Source: Bin80 sp026709335
GTDB lineage: Bacteria; Bacteroidota; Rhodothermia; Rhodothermales; Bin80
Assembly: GCA_965200825.1 (NCBI GenBank)
Contig: OZ241385.1
Span: 1,984,001-2,048,000, forward strand
Length of the DNA stretch: 64,000 nt
Direction of reading: 5' to 3'
A model generated the notes under the pieces. That model ran no database searches. It was not told where the DNA came from and saw only the letters and a program-made list of their open reading frames with translations. Numbering within the stretch: the first letter of the stretch is position 1; every line of letters starts with the position of its first letter. Below are positions 18,765 through 29,157 of this stretch, one piece after another. The position numbers and the translations under genes were made by a program.

Positions 18765-19535
18765 ATGATTGAATCTCTGGACACTCTCCGTCATTACGTT
18801 CAAAGTGCCACATCACGATCTTTCGTCCCATATTCATGTCAACCAAGAGCTGTCCTGGCACTCTTGTCAGATGGTCGCTGGACCTGCGGAGTTCGGATCG
18901 AAAACGCATGTTACCCTCTCGTCATTCCTGCCCTGTCATCTGCACTTGTAAGTGCAGCTTCAATGGGACGAAGAGACGTTGTAGCCGTTGTCTTTAGTAG
19001 CAGCATGAAGGAAGAAGAAAAAACAACCGCTCTGCATCTGGTTGATTCATCCTTCGATCAGTTAGATGACGATGTCCTGGGGCATGTAGGCCGTACTTAT
19101 CATCTTCAGGAGAAACTTGCAACCTGCAAGGATCTTAAACTCCGATTGAACCCAACCTCCGGAATCTTTCTCGCAAGACAGGCGGCTAGATATGCTCATA
19201 CCCCAGAATCAGATTTCCCGGTGGGAGCCATTGTCGTAACGGAAGATCAAAAATATTTTCAGGGCGCGAATATTGAGTACCCCGACTGGAGGCAAATACT
19301 CTGTGCAGAGCGTGCAGCCATTGCAGCAGCCATAAGTGCCGGAGCAAAAGATATTCGACAAATCTACGTTTCGTGCTTGAAATCATCGAAAGCGAGTCCG
19401 TGTGGCGCCTGCAGACAGGTTCTGTATGAAGTTGCTCCGAATTCAGTGATTTGGATAGACCGCGGTGAGGAAGTTGCCGAGAGTTTTCGCCCTAAAGATC
19501 TTCTACCTGATGCATTTCATCTGAGTGAATCATAA
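18765..19535 (+). CDS. cdd: two-domain cytidine deaminase with a degenerate N-terminal domain
   Basis: 256 residues, about twice the length of a tetrameric cytidine deaminase. The C-terminal domain (about 131-250) has the full zinc/catalytic set: Cys180-Ala-Glu182 in LCAERAA and Cys213/Cys216 in PCGACRQVL. It should deaminate cytidine and deoxycytidine for pyrimidine salvage. The N-terminal domain (about 8-80) keeps the fold outline (VPYS..., VRIENACYPL) but has PALSS where CAER is expected and lacks a PCxxC pair. The active domain is therefore C-terminal, the reverse of E. coli Cdd, where the N-terminal domain is active. The start follows the tRNA-Leu gene by 47 bp and faces away from it. 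Confidence 0.87.
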   Translation: MIESLDTLRHYVQSATSRSFVPYSCQPRAVLALLSDGRWTCGVRIENACYPLVIPALSSALVSAASMGRRDVVAVVFSSSMKEEEKTTALHLVDSSFDQLDDDVLGHVGRTYHLQEKLATCKDLKLRLNPTSGIFLARQAARYAHTPESDFPVGAIVVTEDQKYFQGANIEYPDWRQILCAERAAIAAAISAGAKDIRQIYVSCLKSSKASPCGACRQVLYEVAPNSVIWIDRGEEVAESFRPKDLLPDAFHLSES

Positions 19536-19591
19536 TGGTACCAAATTCAGTTCTACCTCCCTCTGAAAATCCCTCTTCAATTCCCTTCAAA

Positions 19592-21301
19592 ATGATGCGT
19601 CATATTACCCTATTCTTGCTCCTACTCTCGACTCCATACATTGCGTTTGCCCAAGAAAGAACGAAATACTGGATCTTCCTCTCTGATAAAGTGGATATTG
19701 CTGGTAAGAATACCCAAGTTGAGGAAGGCTATCTCACAGATAATGCCCTACTCCGGCGAACATTGCGCGGGCAACCGGAAGCAGCTGCCATGATTGCTTT
19801 TCAGGATGCCCCCATTTCCCGGGTCTATGAAGATGATCTCTTACAAAAAGATATCACAATCATCAATAGAAGTCGCTGGCTTAATGCTGTGACTGCCAAG
19901 CTAAGTGAGGAGGAGGCAAAACAAATTGCTTCCCTTTCCTATGTACGTGATATACGTCCTGTGGCCGTCTTATCCACAAGCACGCAACCGAATATACCCG
20001 TCTCCCCCCTCATTCCTGAACGAGTTTCTTCTAACTGCCCTTCAGCTATTTTTGGCAATTCCTGCAACCAGTTGGACGTAGTCAATGCAATTCTCCCCAT
20101 TCAGCGAGGGATTAATGGAGATGGCGTAGTTCTTGGATTTCTTGACACGAAGTTTAACATACCTGGAAGTAGACCCTTCACCCACACGTCTCTGAAACAT
20201 ATTCCGGATGATGGTCGCCTCATGGAAGTTCGTGACTTTACTGAACGAGATCCAGCTCAGCCGTGCGGTGGTACTAATACCCACGGGATGTCCGTTGCAT
20301 CTGTTGCAGTAGGATATGATGAAGGCGATGTCATAGGCCCTGGCTACGGTGCCTCAATCTATGCAGCTTCAACAGAATGTTCACCCTATGAGCGTAATAT
20401 TGAAGAAGATAATTTCGTCATGGGTGTAGAATGGATGGAATCTGAGGGAGTCGATGTAATTACTTCTTCGCTAGGATATTTAGATTTTGATGACGATCCC
20501 GGTCAGCGGAATTACACAGGGAGTGATCTTGATGGTGATACTGGTCTAACAACCATCATCATGGATTGGGCAGCACAACGTGGGATAGTTACGGTAACCA
20601 GTGCTGGAAATGGGGGCCCGGGCCCACAAACACTTGGCACGCCCGCAGATGGCGATTCAGTGATTGCAGTGGGCGGAGTGAGGCCGACTAAAGAATTATG
20701 GTTTAGTAGCAGCCGCGGACCAACCGCAGATGGCCGGATTAAACCTGACGTATCTGGACAGGCTTCTCGCGTATTAGTTGCTTCCGGTGCAAGTGGATAT
20801 GGTGCCTCAGCAGGAACCTCATTTTCTGCTCCAATGATAGCAGGAATCGTAACCCAGATCCTTCAGGTAAACCCCGGCCTCGGCCCCATGGATGTATGGC
20901 AGGTTTTGACTTCAACCGCCAGCCAATCTGGCTCTCCGGACAATGATCTCGGATGGGGTATTGTTGATGCGGATGCTGCAATCAAGAGTGCAATCTTGTT
21001 AAATAGTACACAGGATCTCCTGCCCAGCCCAGATAAATTGATCATCCACACTCCTTATCCAAACCCATTTTATGATGTGGCCCATTTCATCATCGAATCT
21101 GTTGAACCCATTACTCATGCTCAACTTAAAATTTTTGACGTACTAGGACGAGAGATCGCAACTGTTCACAGTGGATCTCTTCAAACAGGAGGGACTCCCA
21201 TTCAATTTGATGGCCGCCATTTGCGACCAGGTGTGTATGCGTATATTCTAGAATATGATGGAAAGCTACAATCAGGAATAATGACACGACTTGGTCAATA
21301 G
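19592..21301 (+). CDS. secreted subtilisin-like serine protease (S8) with T9SS sorting domain
   Basis: 569 residues from ATG 19592; the next codon is also ATG. This start gives the signal peptide MMRHITLFLLLLSTPYIAFAQ. An in-frame ATG at 19535 overlaps the cdd stop as TAATG, so coupled initiation is possible, but it would add a 19-residue polar leader. The catalytic triad is Asp in GFLDTKF (about 184), His in NTHGMSVAS (about 231) and Ser in GTSFSAPMIAG (about 409). The last 85 or so residues (YPNPF..., VYAYILEYDGK) match the type A Por secretion sorting domain, so the enzyme should leave through the type IX system and be anchored or released at the surface. An N-terminal inhibitor-like propeptide precedes the protease domain. 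Confidence 0.9.
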   Translation: MMRHITLFLLLLSTPYIAFAQERTKYWIFLSDKVDIAGKNTQVEEGYLTDNALLRRTLRGQPEAAAMIAFQDAPISRVYEDDLLQKDITIINRSRWLNAVTAKLSEEEAKQIASLSYVRDIRPVAVLSTSTQPNIPVSPLIPERVSSNCPSAIFGNSCNQLDVVNAILPIQRGINGDGVVLGFLDTKFNIPGSRPFTHTSLKHIPDDGRLMEVRDFTERDPAQPCGGTNTHGMSVASVAVGYDEGDVIGPGYGASIYAASTECSPYERNIEEDNFVMGVEWMESEGVDVITSSLGYLDFDDDPGQRNYTGSDLDGDTGLTTIIMDWAAQRGIVTVTSAGNGGPGPQTLGTPADGDSVIAVGGVRPTKELWFSSSRGPTADGRIKPDVSGQASRVLVASGASGYGASAGTSFSAPMIAGIVTQILQVNPGLGPMDVWQVLTSTASQSGSPDNDLGWGIVDADAAIKSAILLNSTQDLLPSPDKLIIHTPYPNPFYDVAHFIIESVEPITHAQLKIFDVLGREIATVHSGSLQTGGTPIQFDGRHLRPGVYAYILEYDGKLQSGIMTRLGQ

Positions 21302-21573
21302 AAATGTTAGCCGTGATACAGAGAATTTCCCATCTCTATCTCTGTCCATGAACGATAGAATCAATCGCCTGAGCAGATTCTGATTTATTGGAGAAGACAT
21401 ATTGCATCACGAGATTAGTTTTGTGTAGCAGTTAACTGCAATTTCATGCTCGGCGTTACAACAGTTTTAGTTCTCGACTCTCATGAAACTCTCTTCAAGA
21501 GATTCATCTGTCTGAACTCATCTTCCAACATCCCGACTAGGTTGAAGATAAATCAAAGCCCCCGAAAAAGAAG

Positions 21574-23658
21574 ATGATTGACTTTGGAGTAGATATCTGG
21601 CCACTTATTCTACTCTTAGTACTGGCCGGCCTTCTCACATGGTTTTCTTACCGCCGTACCGAGCCAAAGCTGAAAGGGATTTCCCGCTGGCTTCTCCCCG
21701 GCCTACGAGGTCTTGCATTTGCTTTACTACTTATTTTGCTATTTGAACCGACAGTTTCCAGAAAGCTGAAGCAAACTAATCAGCCGATACAAGTTGTACT
21801 CATAGATGAAAGCCAGAGTATGTTGCCGGCTCAACTACCTCAGACATTACCAGCTACCAAAGGAGAAACTCTTTTTTTTGGATTTGGAGGTGAGACTCGC
21901 TCCATTGAAGAACTTGCTGCGGCCAAGGATACCGCCCCACGAACTGACATCGCCAGTGCGCTGGAAGAGATTCAATCATCTCTGCATGATCAGAACCTGC
22001 GTAGCATACTACTCATTTCTGATGGACAATACAACACCGGACGCAATCCGACTTATGTAGCATCCGATTATGGCATTCCCATCCATACTCTGATCGTAGG
22101 AGATACCCTGCAACAGCAGGATTTGCTGATTGCCAGAACCACAACAAACGAACTGACTTATGTTGGCACGGAGACCCCGGTTGATGTGTCACTGCTCCTT
22201 CAAGGATATGAAGATGCAATAGTAACCACCAGTCTGTATGTTCAGGATTCGCTCATTACATCCCGAACATCAACAATTTCCGAAGGAGAATCCGTGGTTT
22301 CAATGAATTTTGTTCCTCATAAAGAAGGGTTGTTCCAGTATACCCTAATTACCACGGAACTGCAAGATGAAGCTTCGCTGGAAAATAATAGAGCAACCTT
22401 CACGGCCCGTATTCTGAAGCGAAGCCAGACTCTCTGCCTTATCGGCGCCGCTCCTCATCCCGATCTGATTGCTATTCGAAATATTTTGACACGTGATCAA
22501 TCACGCCAAATTGACAGTTACGTTCAGATGGATTCCGATCGGTTCTATGAAGGTAACCTGCCAGACTCCTTACACGAATATGATGCGATTATTCTAGTCG
22601 GTTTTCCAGGACATGAAGCCGATGATTCATCTATCAGTACGGTGCTTCGGGCTACAGAATCCGGGGTGCCGTTACTATTTATGCTCACTCGCCAAACGGA
22701 TTTGTATCGTCTCCAGAGTATGTTTGCAAGCGCACTCCCTGTTTTACCAAATGGAAGAATAACGCTCTACGATGAAGCGGTACTCCAACTCACGCAGACT
22801 GGAATCAGAGACCCTCTCCTGGCTCTCCCAGGAGCATTATGGCAACGTCTTCCCCCTCTGACTACAACCACAGGGAATTGGACCGTAACCTCTGATAGCA
22901 GAATTCTTGGACAGGCAAATCTTAGGGGCATCTCACTTGAGCAGCCTCTGTTTGTGGTACGTAATCGAGCCGGACATCGCACTGCTGCGATTCTTGGATC
23001 GGGGACATGGCGGTGGCTGAACCTGGCAGGAGATCCCGCCGAAGAACCCCGTATCTGGCCACAGCTAGTTGAAAATCTTATTCAGTGGCTCACTACTCCG
23101 GAAGATGATCGCACTGTTCGGGTTGGACCAATTCAATCCAGTTTTGACGGAAATGAACCAATCATTTTTTCTGGCCAAGTTTATGATGAAAGCCTCAATC
23201 CAATTCCTGATGCTGTTGTGACGGTTGAAGTCACAGCACCTGATGGAGCCACCTACCCCTACACTATGGAAAATGCCGGAAATGGCAGATTTGATCTGCG
23301 CATTGATGCATTACCCGAAGGCACCTACTCCTATACTGCCCAAGCCACCCGAATGAATGCATCATTAGGAACGGATACCGGTACATTTACAGTCGGATCC
23401 ATGAACCTAGAGCATCGCAGTACAAGAAGCAATGAGACCCTGCTTCGCCAGATAGCCTACCAATCCGGTGGTCATTTTCTTACGGATGCGACACTAAACA
23501 CGCTCCCTGACAAACTTGCATCTGACAGTTTGTTTACCTCGACAACCCAAATTCAGACACTTGATTTTGATCTACGACGGATTCCATGGATTCTGGGGCT
23601 TGCAATTCTCTTGTTGGGTACGGAGTGGATCATCCGTAAACGAAATGGACTCGCTTAA
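21574..23658 (+). CDS. membrane protein with VWA-like and Ig-like domains (BatA-related type)
   Basis: 694 residues. Two N-terminal membrane helices (about 8-25 and 41-58) are followed by an extracytoplasmic VWA-like domain. It has a MIDAS-type motif DESQS (Asp78, Ser80, Ser82) and a second ILLISDGQYNTG segment. A flavodoxin- or amidotransferase-like region follows (LHEYDAIILVGFPG), then an Ig/macroglobulin-like beta domain (GQVYDESLNPIPDAVVTVEV). The last helix (about 670-688) precedes a short basic tail. This is the layout of large Bacteroidota membrane proteins related to Bat/aerotolerance operons. No MoxR or other Bat gene is adjacent, so its partner is unknown. It is a single gene convergent with the TonB receptor. 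Confidence 0.75.
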   Translation: MIDFGVDIWPLILLLVLAGLLTWFSYRRTEPKLKGISRWLLPGLRGLAFALLLILLFEPTVSRKLKQTNQPIQVVLIDESQSMLPAQLPQTLPATKGETLFFGFGGETRSIEELAAAKDTAPRTDIASALEEIQSSLHDQNLRSILLISDGQYNTGRNPTYVASDYGIPIHTLIVGDTLQQQDLLIARTTTNELTYVGTETPVDVSLLLQGYEDAIVTTSLYVQDSLITSRTSTISEGESVVSMNFVPHKEGLFQYTLITTELQDEASLENNRATFTARILKRSQTLCLIGAAPHPDLIAIRNILTRDQSRQIDSYVQMDSDRFYEGNLPDSLHEYDAIILVGFPGHEADDSSISTVLRATESGVPLLFMLTRQTDLYRLQSMFASALPVLPNGRITLYDEAVLQLTQTGIRDPLLALPGALWQRLPPLTTTTGNWTVTSDSRILGQANLRGISLEQPLFVVRNRAGHRTAAILGSGTWRWLNLAGDPAEEPRIWPQLVENLIQWLTTPEDDRTVRVGPIQSSFDGNEPIIFSGQVYDESLNPIPDAVVTVEVTAPDGATYPYTMENAGNGRFDLRIDALPEGTYSYTAQATRMNASLGTDTGTFTVGSMNLEHRSTRSNETLLRQIAYQSGGHFLTDATLNTLPDKLASDSLFTSTTQIQTLDFDLRRIPWILGLAILLLGTEWIIRKRNGLA

Positions 23659-23759
23659 TCCATTCTTTCCCGTGCCCGACCAACATCCTGATGCCAAGGG
23701 AACCTCTCCATAGCAAAACAGGATGTCAGGCGGACGGTGTACGAGTGGGGCGTGTTAGT

Positions 23760-26465
23760 TTATAGGACCACCTGTAGACCAAGGTTGAATGAACGAGGCA
23801 GCCCTAAGAAAACCTCTGCATCATCCGCTCGATTAGCGCCCGTGCCATTGCCACGGAAAGCATTGAAGCGAGAATTGTTGGTTGCATCTTGGATGTAGAA
23901 TGAATCAAATACATTAAAGATGCTGGCAAATACACGAACTTGACCTTGACCTGGCCCCAAACGGCGGGGAATTGTATAGCCAAGGTTGAGATCAAAAACG
24001 CTATATCCAGGAATTTCCCAAACTGGCTGCCCAGATTGCTCACTGTCTGTTCGACTGGTCGGATCAAAATCCGCATAGTAATTAGTGTAGGTGCGCCCGG
24101 TGAATTTGGCATACATCCCCTTCACAGGGAAAAAACTGATTGCATATGCAAACTGTGTCTGGGGGGCATCCCCTACTTTCAGATCCTTTACGTAAAGCGA
24201 TACGGTCTCCTGTGAAGATGGATCTGAGCGATCTGGCGTATATCTCGCAGAAACGTCATCAGTATATTTCCAATTTCCTATGGACAGAGCTAAATCTGCG
24301 CGAACAAAACGGCGGGGCTGATATGCCGCTTCCGCCTCAATCCCCCGGTGAACAGCATTCAAACCGAGAATATTGATCAGACCATCATCTCCGTCTTCCA
24401 CTACAACTGTACGTGTGATCGTACGATCATTCCAGATTGTATTATACAGACTGACGGTTGTATTCAACGTACGGTCTCGGGATTCAAATGAAATCCCTGC
24501 CTCCAATGCCTGGAACTGTTCATTTTGGGGATCAGGGTTAAGAACACCAGTGATATCATTTAGTGCCCCATCTAGAATTGGTACCTTTGAGACTATTCCC
24601 GCATTCACAAATACAGAAATAAGGTCACTGGTAGCGTAGGAGGCTCCTCCTTTTATCTGATACCCTCCAATCCGGTCTGCCTCCAGGGTAAACGGTGTTC
24701 CATTGCCCGCATCGCGAAAATGATCCTTGTAAGCATACTTGATTGTAGAATATCCTCCCATCCCATAGAGATAAAGCCCCTCACTATTGTATGCGCCCTG
24801 CAGATATCCACCAAACCAGTCTACTGTGTTCGTATTGTAATAGTGGAATCGATCACCCGCTTGAAGAACTTTCCCGTTATCTCCCCAAAAATCACTATCA
24901 AAACGCTGATAACCACTCCCACCCAATAAATCGCGGACCGTTCGATAATGCTCAATAGAGGCCGTGCGCCAGTCAATTCCCGCTTCAAGTGTCAGTGATT
25001 CCGTTACTTCGTGCTTAAATTTTGAGATCGCTCCGATTGTCCACTGTACATTGTGACTGTTACGCAGAATACCCCGCGATTGACCATTGTCCTGATTTGT
25101 AGCAATGGTTGCATCGTAGTCAACTACACGGGATGGGCCGGCGTAATTCCACTCCATCCGACCAAATGTACCTGTTCCCCCACCTTTGCCTCCAGAGTAA
25201 TAGAGTACAGTGGACCACAAAGAGCGATCTGATAGCCGAGCAAAATAATTCAGGTTGATCTGGGGCTTATGGAAAAAATTTTCACGCTCATTGATCATAC
25301 TCCGTGAGTTACGTTTGGCAGTTCCAAAGCCATTGTGTTGCTCAGTGGTATATGAGGAAGAGACCGGCGATACATTTTGATTCCACCGCCTTCCGCCTTC
25401 AGGGAAATTTTCGAGGATCTGTGATATTGTCGCTGCATCCAATCCGTCTTCTTCAAATACCTCACGGGCAAATTCATGATCATAGGCAGCTAGGTTTTGC
25501 CGATACAGGTTTTGACCATGACGCTGAGGAGCCCCTACAGCGTAGAAGTCAACCCGGTGTTTTGAATTGATATTCCATGCAGCTGCAGCATAATAGGCCC
25601 AAGCATCTGTCCAAGTCCCGTCATAATATCCATTGCCCGATTTGCGAACTCCATTGACTGTAAAGGCAAATCGATTATTGACCAATCCCGTCGAAGCAGA
25701 GATTGTAGACTTGAGAAATCCGTCATTCCCAAATTCCTGTTTTGCGATGATTCGACGGCGATTCGCGGCAGGGTCCGTAATGATATTCAATGTTCCACCG
25801 ATAGAAGGTGTTGCCAGGTTCACAGCAGATAGACCCCGTTGCAACTGAATGGAGGTTGTAGCATCTCCAATACCATCCCAATTAGACCAATAGACCCAAC
25901 CGTTTTCCATATCATTTACAGGTACTCCATTAATCATAACCGCAACATTCCGTTGATTAAAACCGCGGACATTGACACGTGCGTCCCCTGCTCCGCCACC
26001 CTGTGCCGTACTGTATACCGAGGGAGTCGTATTCAGAACCAAAGGGACATCACGCGAGCCAAGTTCACGCTCAACCTGTAATTTTTCAATATCCGTATAC
26101 GCAACCGGAGTTTGGCGATTTAAAGCTCTTGATGCAAAAATCTCCATCGCTTCAAGCGCCTGACTAGATATCTGCAGTGAAAAATCAATCGTTAACTCTG
26201 AACCTCGAAGCGTAACAAGCTCGGAGATTTCGTCATACCCCAGAAAAGATGCAACAATTGTGTAACTGCCTTGGGGCAACATGATTGTATAGCCACCATC
26301 AATATCCGTAGCAGCACCGATGCTGGTACCTGCTATAACTACCGAAGCACCTGGAAGAGGTGTACCCGAATCAGCATCGATCACTGTTCCGCTGATGGTT
26401 CCTTGAGAATACGCAGAGGAAACAATTAATAGTGAAGCAAAAAACAAAGTAAAAGCTTTCATCAT
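23760..26465 (-). CDS. TonB-dependent receptor with CarboxypepD_reg-like domain
   Basis: 901 residues with signal peptide MMKAFTLFFASLLIVSSAYSQ. A CarboxypepD_reg-like sandwich (about 22-105, GTVIDADSGTPLPGASV) is followed by the plug (about 125-235) containing VNVRGFNQRNVAVMINGVPV and GGTLNIIT. The beta-barrel fills the rest and ends with the aromatic-rich strand FNLGLQVVL. It is not a SusC type: the SusC signature and a SusD partner are missing, and the plug resembles iron-complex or cobalamin receptors. It is an outer-membrane active transporter whose substrate cannot be read from this context. Confidence 0.9.
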   Translation of the reverse strand: MMKAFTLFFASLLIVSSAYSQGTISGTVIDADSGTPLPGASVVIAGTSIGAATDIDGGYTIMLPQGSYTIVASFLGYDEISELVTLRGSELTIDFSLQISSQALEAMEIFASRALNRQTPVAYTDIEKLQVERELGSRDVPLVLNTTPSVYSTAQGGGAGDARVNVRGFNQRNVAVMINGVPVNDMENGWVYWSNWDGIGDATTSIQLQRGLSAVNLATPSIGGTLNIITDPAANRRRIIAKQEFGNDGFLKSTISASTGLVNNRFAFTVNGVRKSGNGYYDGTWTDAWAYYAAAAWNINSKHRVDFYAVGAPQRHGQNLYRQNLAAYDHEFAREVFEEDGLDAATISQILENFPEGGRRWNQNVSPVSSSYTTEQHNGFGTAKRNSRSMINERENFFHKPQINLNYFARLSDRSLWSTVLYYSGGKGGGTGTFGRMEWNYAGPSRVVDYDATIATNQDNGQSRGILRNSHNVQWTIGAISKFKHEVTESLTLEAGIDWRTASIEHYRTVRDLLGGSGYQRFDSDFWGDNGKVLQAGDRFHYYNTNTVDWFGGYLQGAYNSEGLYLYGMGGYSTIKYAYKDHFRDAGNGTPFTLEADRIGGYQIKGGASYATSDLISVFVNAGIVSKVPILDGALNDITGVLNPDPQNEQFQALEAGISFESRDRTLNTTVSLYNTIWNDRTITRTVVVEDGDDGLINILGLNAVHRGIEAEAAYQPRRFVRADLALSIGNWKYTDDVSARYTPDRSDPSSQETVSLYVKDLKVGDAPQTQFAYAISFFPVKGMYAKFTGRTYTNYYADFDPTSRTDSEQSGQPVWEIPGYSVFDLNLGYTIPRRLGPGQGQVRVFASIFNVFDSFYIQDATNNSRFNAFRGNGTGANRADDAEVFLGLPRSFNLGLQVVL

Positions 26466-26696
26466 GATGAAAAATGGTATATGGTTATGTGTAGGTGAAC
26501 TCTATTTAACCGGTCAAATCAGGAGTTCTTCCATTTAATGTTAACCCTGTGTCAGCAAAACATTAAATTACACTAAAATGAGTACACGACAAGTTCTCCG
26601 CAATTTATACTCACAACCGATGAAGGTTCTTTCATCAACTGTTCATTCCAATCCGCACGCTCATATCAAATCCTGATCGGGGGTAATGGAGGCAGT

Positions 26697-28832
26697 TCAT
26701 ATTTTCACAATTGTGATCCCCGGGTTCGCATCGAAGCATTCGAAAACTTTATTGACCTCAGGGTCTCTCAAATATTTGTGAATTGCGCTGCGTAATGCAC
26801 CTGTTCCGGTGCCATGAATAATCTCAACAGTGGATAAATTTGTACCTGTACCTTGGTCCAGAAATTTTTGGACCTCAGAAAGTGCTTCGCGTACACGAAG
26901 ACCACGGACGTCAATGCGGATCTGAGGTGTGGATAGATTTACCATGCCCTTGGATTGCAACTTTTTTGTCTGCACAGGTGCAAGCCGCTTCAGTGCGACC
27001 TTCATACGCATATTACCCGCCGAAATCAACGCATTCCGGCCTTCGATAGAGATGATTTCAGAGGGAGTACTCCCTCCATCTATTACTACCTGCTGTCCTA
27101 TCTCCAGCTTTACCGGTAAAGATGGTGGTGCTTTGCCTGGCCTTCTTTGAGCGGAATGAGTTATTGGAGAAACAGATTCTTTTTCATCTTCTAATCTTAT
27201 CTCTGATTCTGGAAAATTCTGATTTGATTCCAACCTGGAGATTCGCTCCCGGTAACTTGTAATCAACGATTCTAGAGTAACTCCCGGCTTTCCAATTATA
27301 TAACGCGCCCTCGTCAGAACATCAGGATTGAATTTCATTCGACTGGCAATACGGAAAGCGTACGATGATCCCGGGAGTCCTTGGCGAAAAAAGAACGTTG
27401 GTTGTAGCGTCTCTTCGTCAAAATCCATTGATCCGTTCATTACCCCTTTGGCTTCATGGGCGTACGCCTTCAACGTACCATGATGCGTCGTTACAATCGC
27501 CAGCGCCCCCGATGTAGTAAAATGCTCTAATACCGCCTGCGCCAATGCGGCTCCCTCAGCAGGATCGGTGCCAGTTCCAATTTCATCAACTAACAGGAGT
27601 ACCCCTTGCGCTGCTACATCGCACATTTTCCCCAACCCGGAAACCCGTGCACTGAATGTGGACAAATCCTGTTCAATGGATTGTTCATCCCCGATTTCAG
27701 CAAGAATTTGGCTGAATGTGCCAAATATTGATTCTGGATGTGCCTGTACAGGAATGCCACACCCCAGCATTACCAGCATCAATCCACATGTTTTCATTGC
27801 TACCGTCTTTCCTCCTGCATTAGGCCCAGTGATCACCAACGTACGCACCTCGTTGCCAAGTGATATAGTCAGGGGAACTACCGTCTTTGACCTGCTTGTC
27901 AAAAAAAGAGCCGAATTCTTACCTTCTCGAATATCCAGTATCGGTTTTGTAGATAGCTTGGGAACTACGCCCCCCAATCTAACACTCAACTGAGCTTTAG
28001 CATGCAAAAGATCTATTTTCCCTAGGATCGCAAGGTTTGTCTCGATTGCATTAATATGCTGCCTGACCTGTGTTGTCAATTCCCTCAAGATTCGTTCAAT
28101 TTCTCGCTGTTCCTGACCCTCCAATATCCGAACTTCATTACCAAGGTCAAGGCAGGCTGCCGGCTCAAGATAGACCGTCTGCCCCGTAGCGGAACTATCG
28201 TGAACAAATCCTTTCATTTTCCGCTTGGCATCCGAACGCAACGGGATCACCATACGACCAGCACGCATGGTTAATTGATGTTCTGCCGCATATCCCTGGT
28301 GTATCGCCTGCGTCAATAATGCTCGCAATTTTTCCCTGAGGGCTTCTTGGCGTTGGCGTAATTTGCGTCGTATTCGGCGTAATTCAGCAGAAGCAGATTC
28401 AAGTACCTTTCCATTTGCATCCACTGTATGCTCAATTTCCTTCTCCAGTTCATTCAGGATCACAATTGGGCGCACAATCGTGAACAATGGGCTCTTGTCT
28501 TCTTGAGAAAAAAAGATGCGAATACGTCGGCTCGCCTGACAAACCTTGCGAATCTCATCCAGAGAGAGTGGGCTGAGCATGGAGTGTTCTGGAAGCGCCT
28601 GCTCAAGGTATTGTCGAACATCAATAAAATCCTGCAGAGGAAGTGATTCTCCTCGCAATAGAAGAGCTTGTAACTCGTCCGTGAATTCAAGAGATATTCT
28701 GCGCGCATCTGAGTTTGTGGTTGGGCGCAACATATTGAGTTCGTCCAGCCCCATAGAGCTAGTTAATAACTCACGCAACTGTCTGCTCACAGCATCAAAC
28801 CCCAATTTCTTTGCAGCTTTATCCGAAACCAT
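26697..28832 (-). CDS. mutS2: endonuclease/ribosome-rescue factor MutS2
   Basis: 711 residues in the MutS2 order. An N-terminal MutS-like core domain with long helices and a coiled-coil clamp (about 140-180 and 235-270) leads to the ATPase domain with Walker A TGPNAGGKT at 335-343, then LLVDEIGTGTDP and TTHHGTLKAYA. A C-terminal Smr domain covers about 632-711 with its HGTGTGALR motif (His673). The mismatch-recognition domain of MutS1 is absent. MutS2 binds branched DNA and suppresses recombination, and in firmicutes it also splits collided ribosomes. It is slightly shorter than the usual 780 residues, mainly in the linker before Smr. A single gene. Confidence 0.93.
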   Translation of the reverse strand: MVSDKAAKKLGFDAVSRQLRELLTSSMGLDELNMLRPTTNSDARRISLEFTDELQALLLRGESLPLQDFIDVRQYLEQALPEHSMLSPLSLDEIRKVCQASRRIRIFFSQEDKSPLFTIVRPIVILNELEKEIEHTVDANGKVLESASAELRRIRRKLRQRQEALREKLRALLTQAIHQGYAAEHQLTMRAGRMVIPLRSDAKRKMKGFVHDSSATGQTVYLEPAACLDLGNEVRILEGQEQREIERILRELTTQVRQHINAIETNLAILGKIDLLHAKAQLSVRLGGVVPKLSTKPILDIREGKNSALFLTSRSKTVVPLTISLGNEVRTLVITGPNAGGKTVAMKTCGLMLVMLGCGIPVQAHPESIFGTFSQILAEIGDEQSIEQDLSTFSARVSGLGKMCDVAAQGVLLLVDEIGTGTDPAEGAALAQAVLEHFTTSGALAIVTTHHGTLKAYAHEAKGVMNGSMDFDEETLQPTFFFRQGLPGSSYAFRIASRMKFNPDVLTRARYIIGKPGVTLESLITSYRERISRLESNQNFPESEIRLEDEKESVSPITHSAQRRPGKAPPSLPVKLEIGQQVVIDGGSTPSEIISIEGRNALISAGNMRMKVALKRLAPVQTKKLQSKGMVNLSTPQIRIDVRGLRVREALSEVQKFLDQGTGTNLSTVEIIHGTGTGALRSAIHKYLRDPEVNKVFECFDANPGITIVKI

Positions 28833-29157
28833 TTTTCACAAATCCAGCTGTCAGTGGAAAAGCGAGTTATTTCCTCGACCCCCTTCACAGATCCGAAGTT
28901 GCGAGTTAACACATTCGGTTTTCCTTTGGACCACATCTACGTGCATGACGATGTAACTGATATCCGGCTCAAGTTTGGCGTGTCCTCAATTTAGGCCAAT
29001 ATCGCCAATTAATGTATTCATTGCTCTAATGCCGCTTGATCCCTTTGGAGTTCTGAAGATAGTAGCCCCATCCAAACACTACGTTTTCTCGTATTCACTC
29101 CCAATAAAATATTTGAAATTTATACCTTAATATATATGGAAATACCATCTATTTGCA
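28833..29157. other. intergenic region between divergent mutS2 and choice-of-anchor gene
   Basis: 325 bp with no supported gene. AT-rich DNA just before 29158 (29100-29150, including TTGAAA and TATATATG) probably carries the promoter of the downstream gene, but the spacing fits no consensus well. Confidence 0.35.

Noticed and set aside
23683..23726. ACATCCTG/CAGGATGT inverted repeat as a bidirectional terminator
   Set aside because: A 28-nt loop and no T runs; too weak to call although the flanking genes are convergent.
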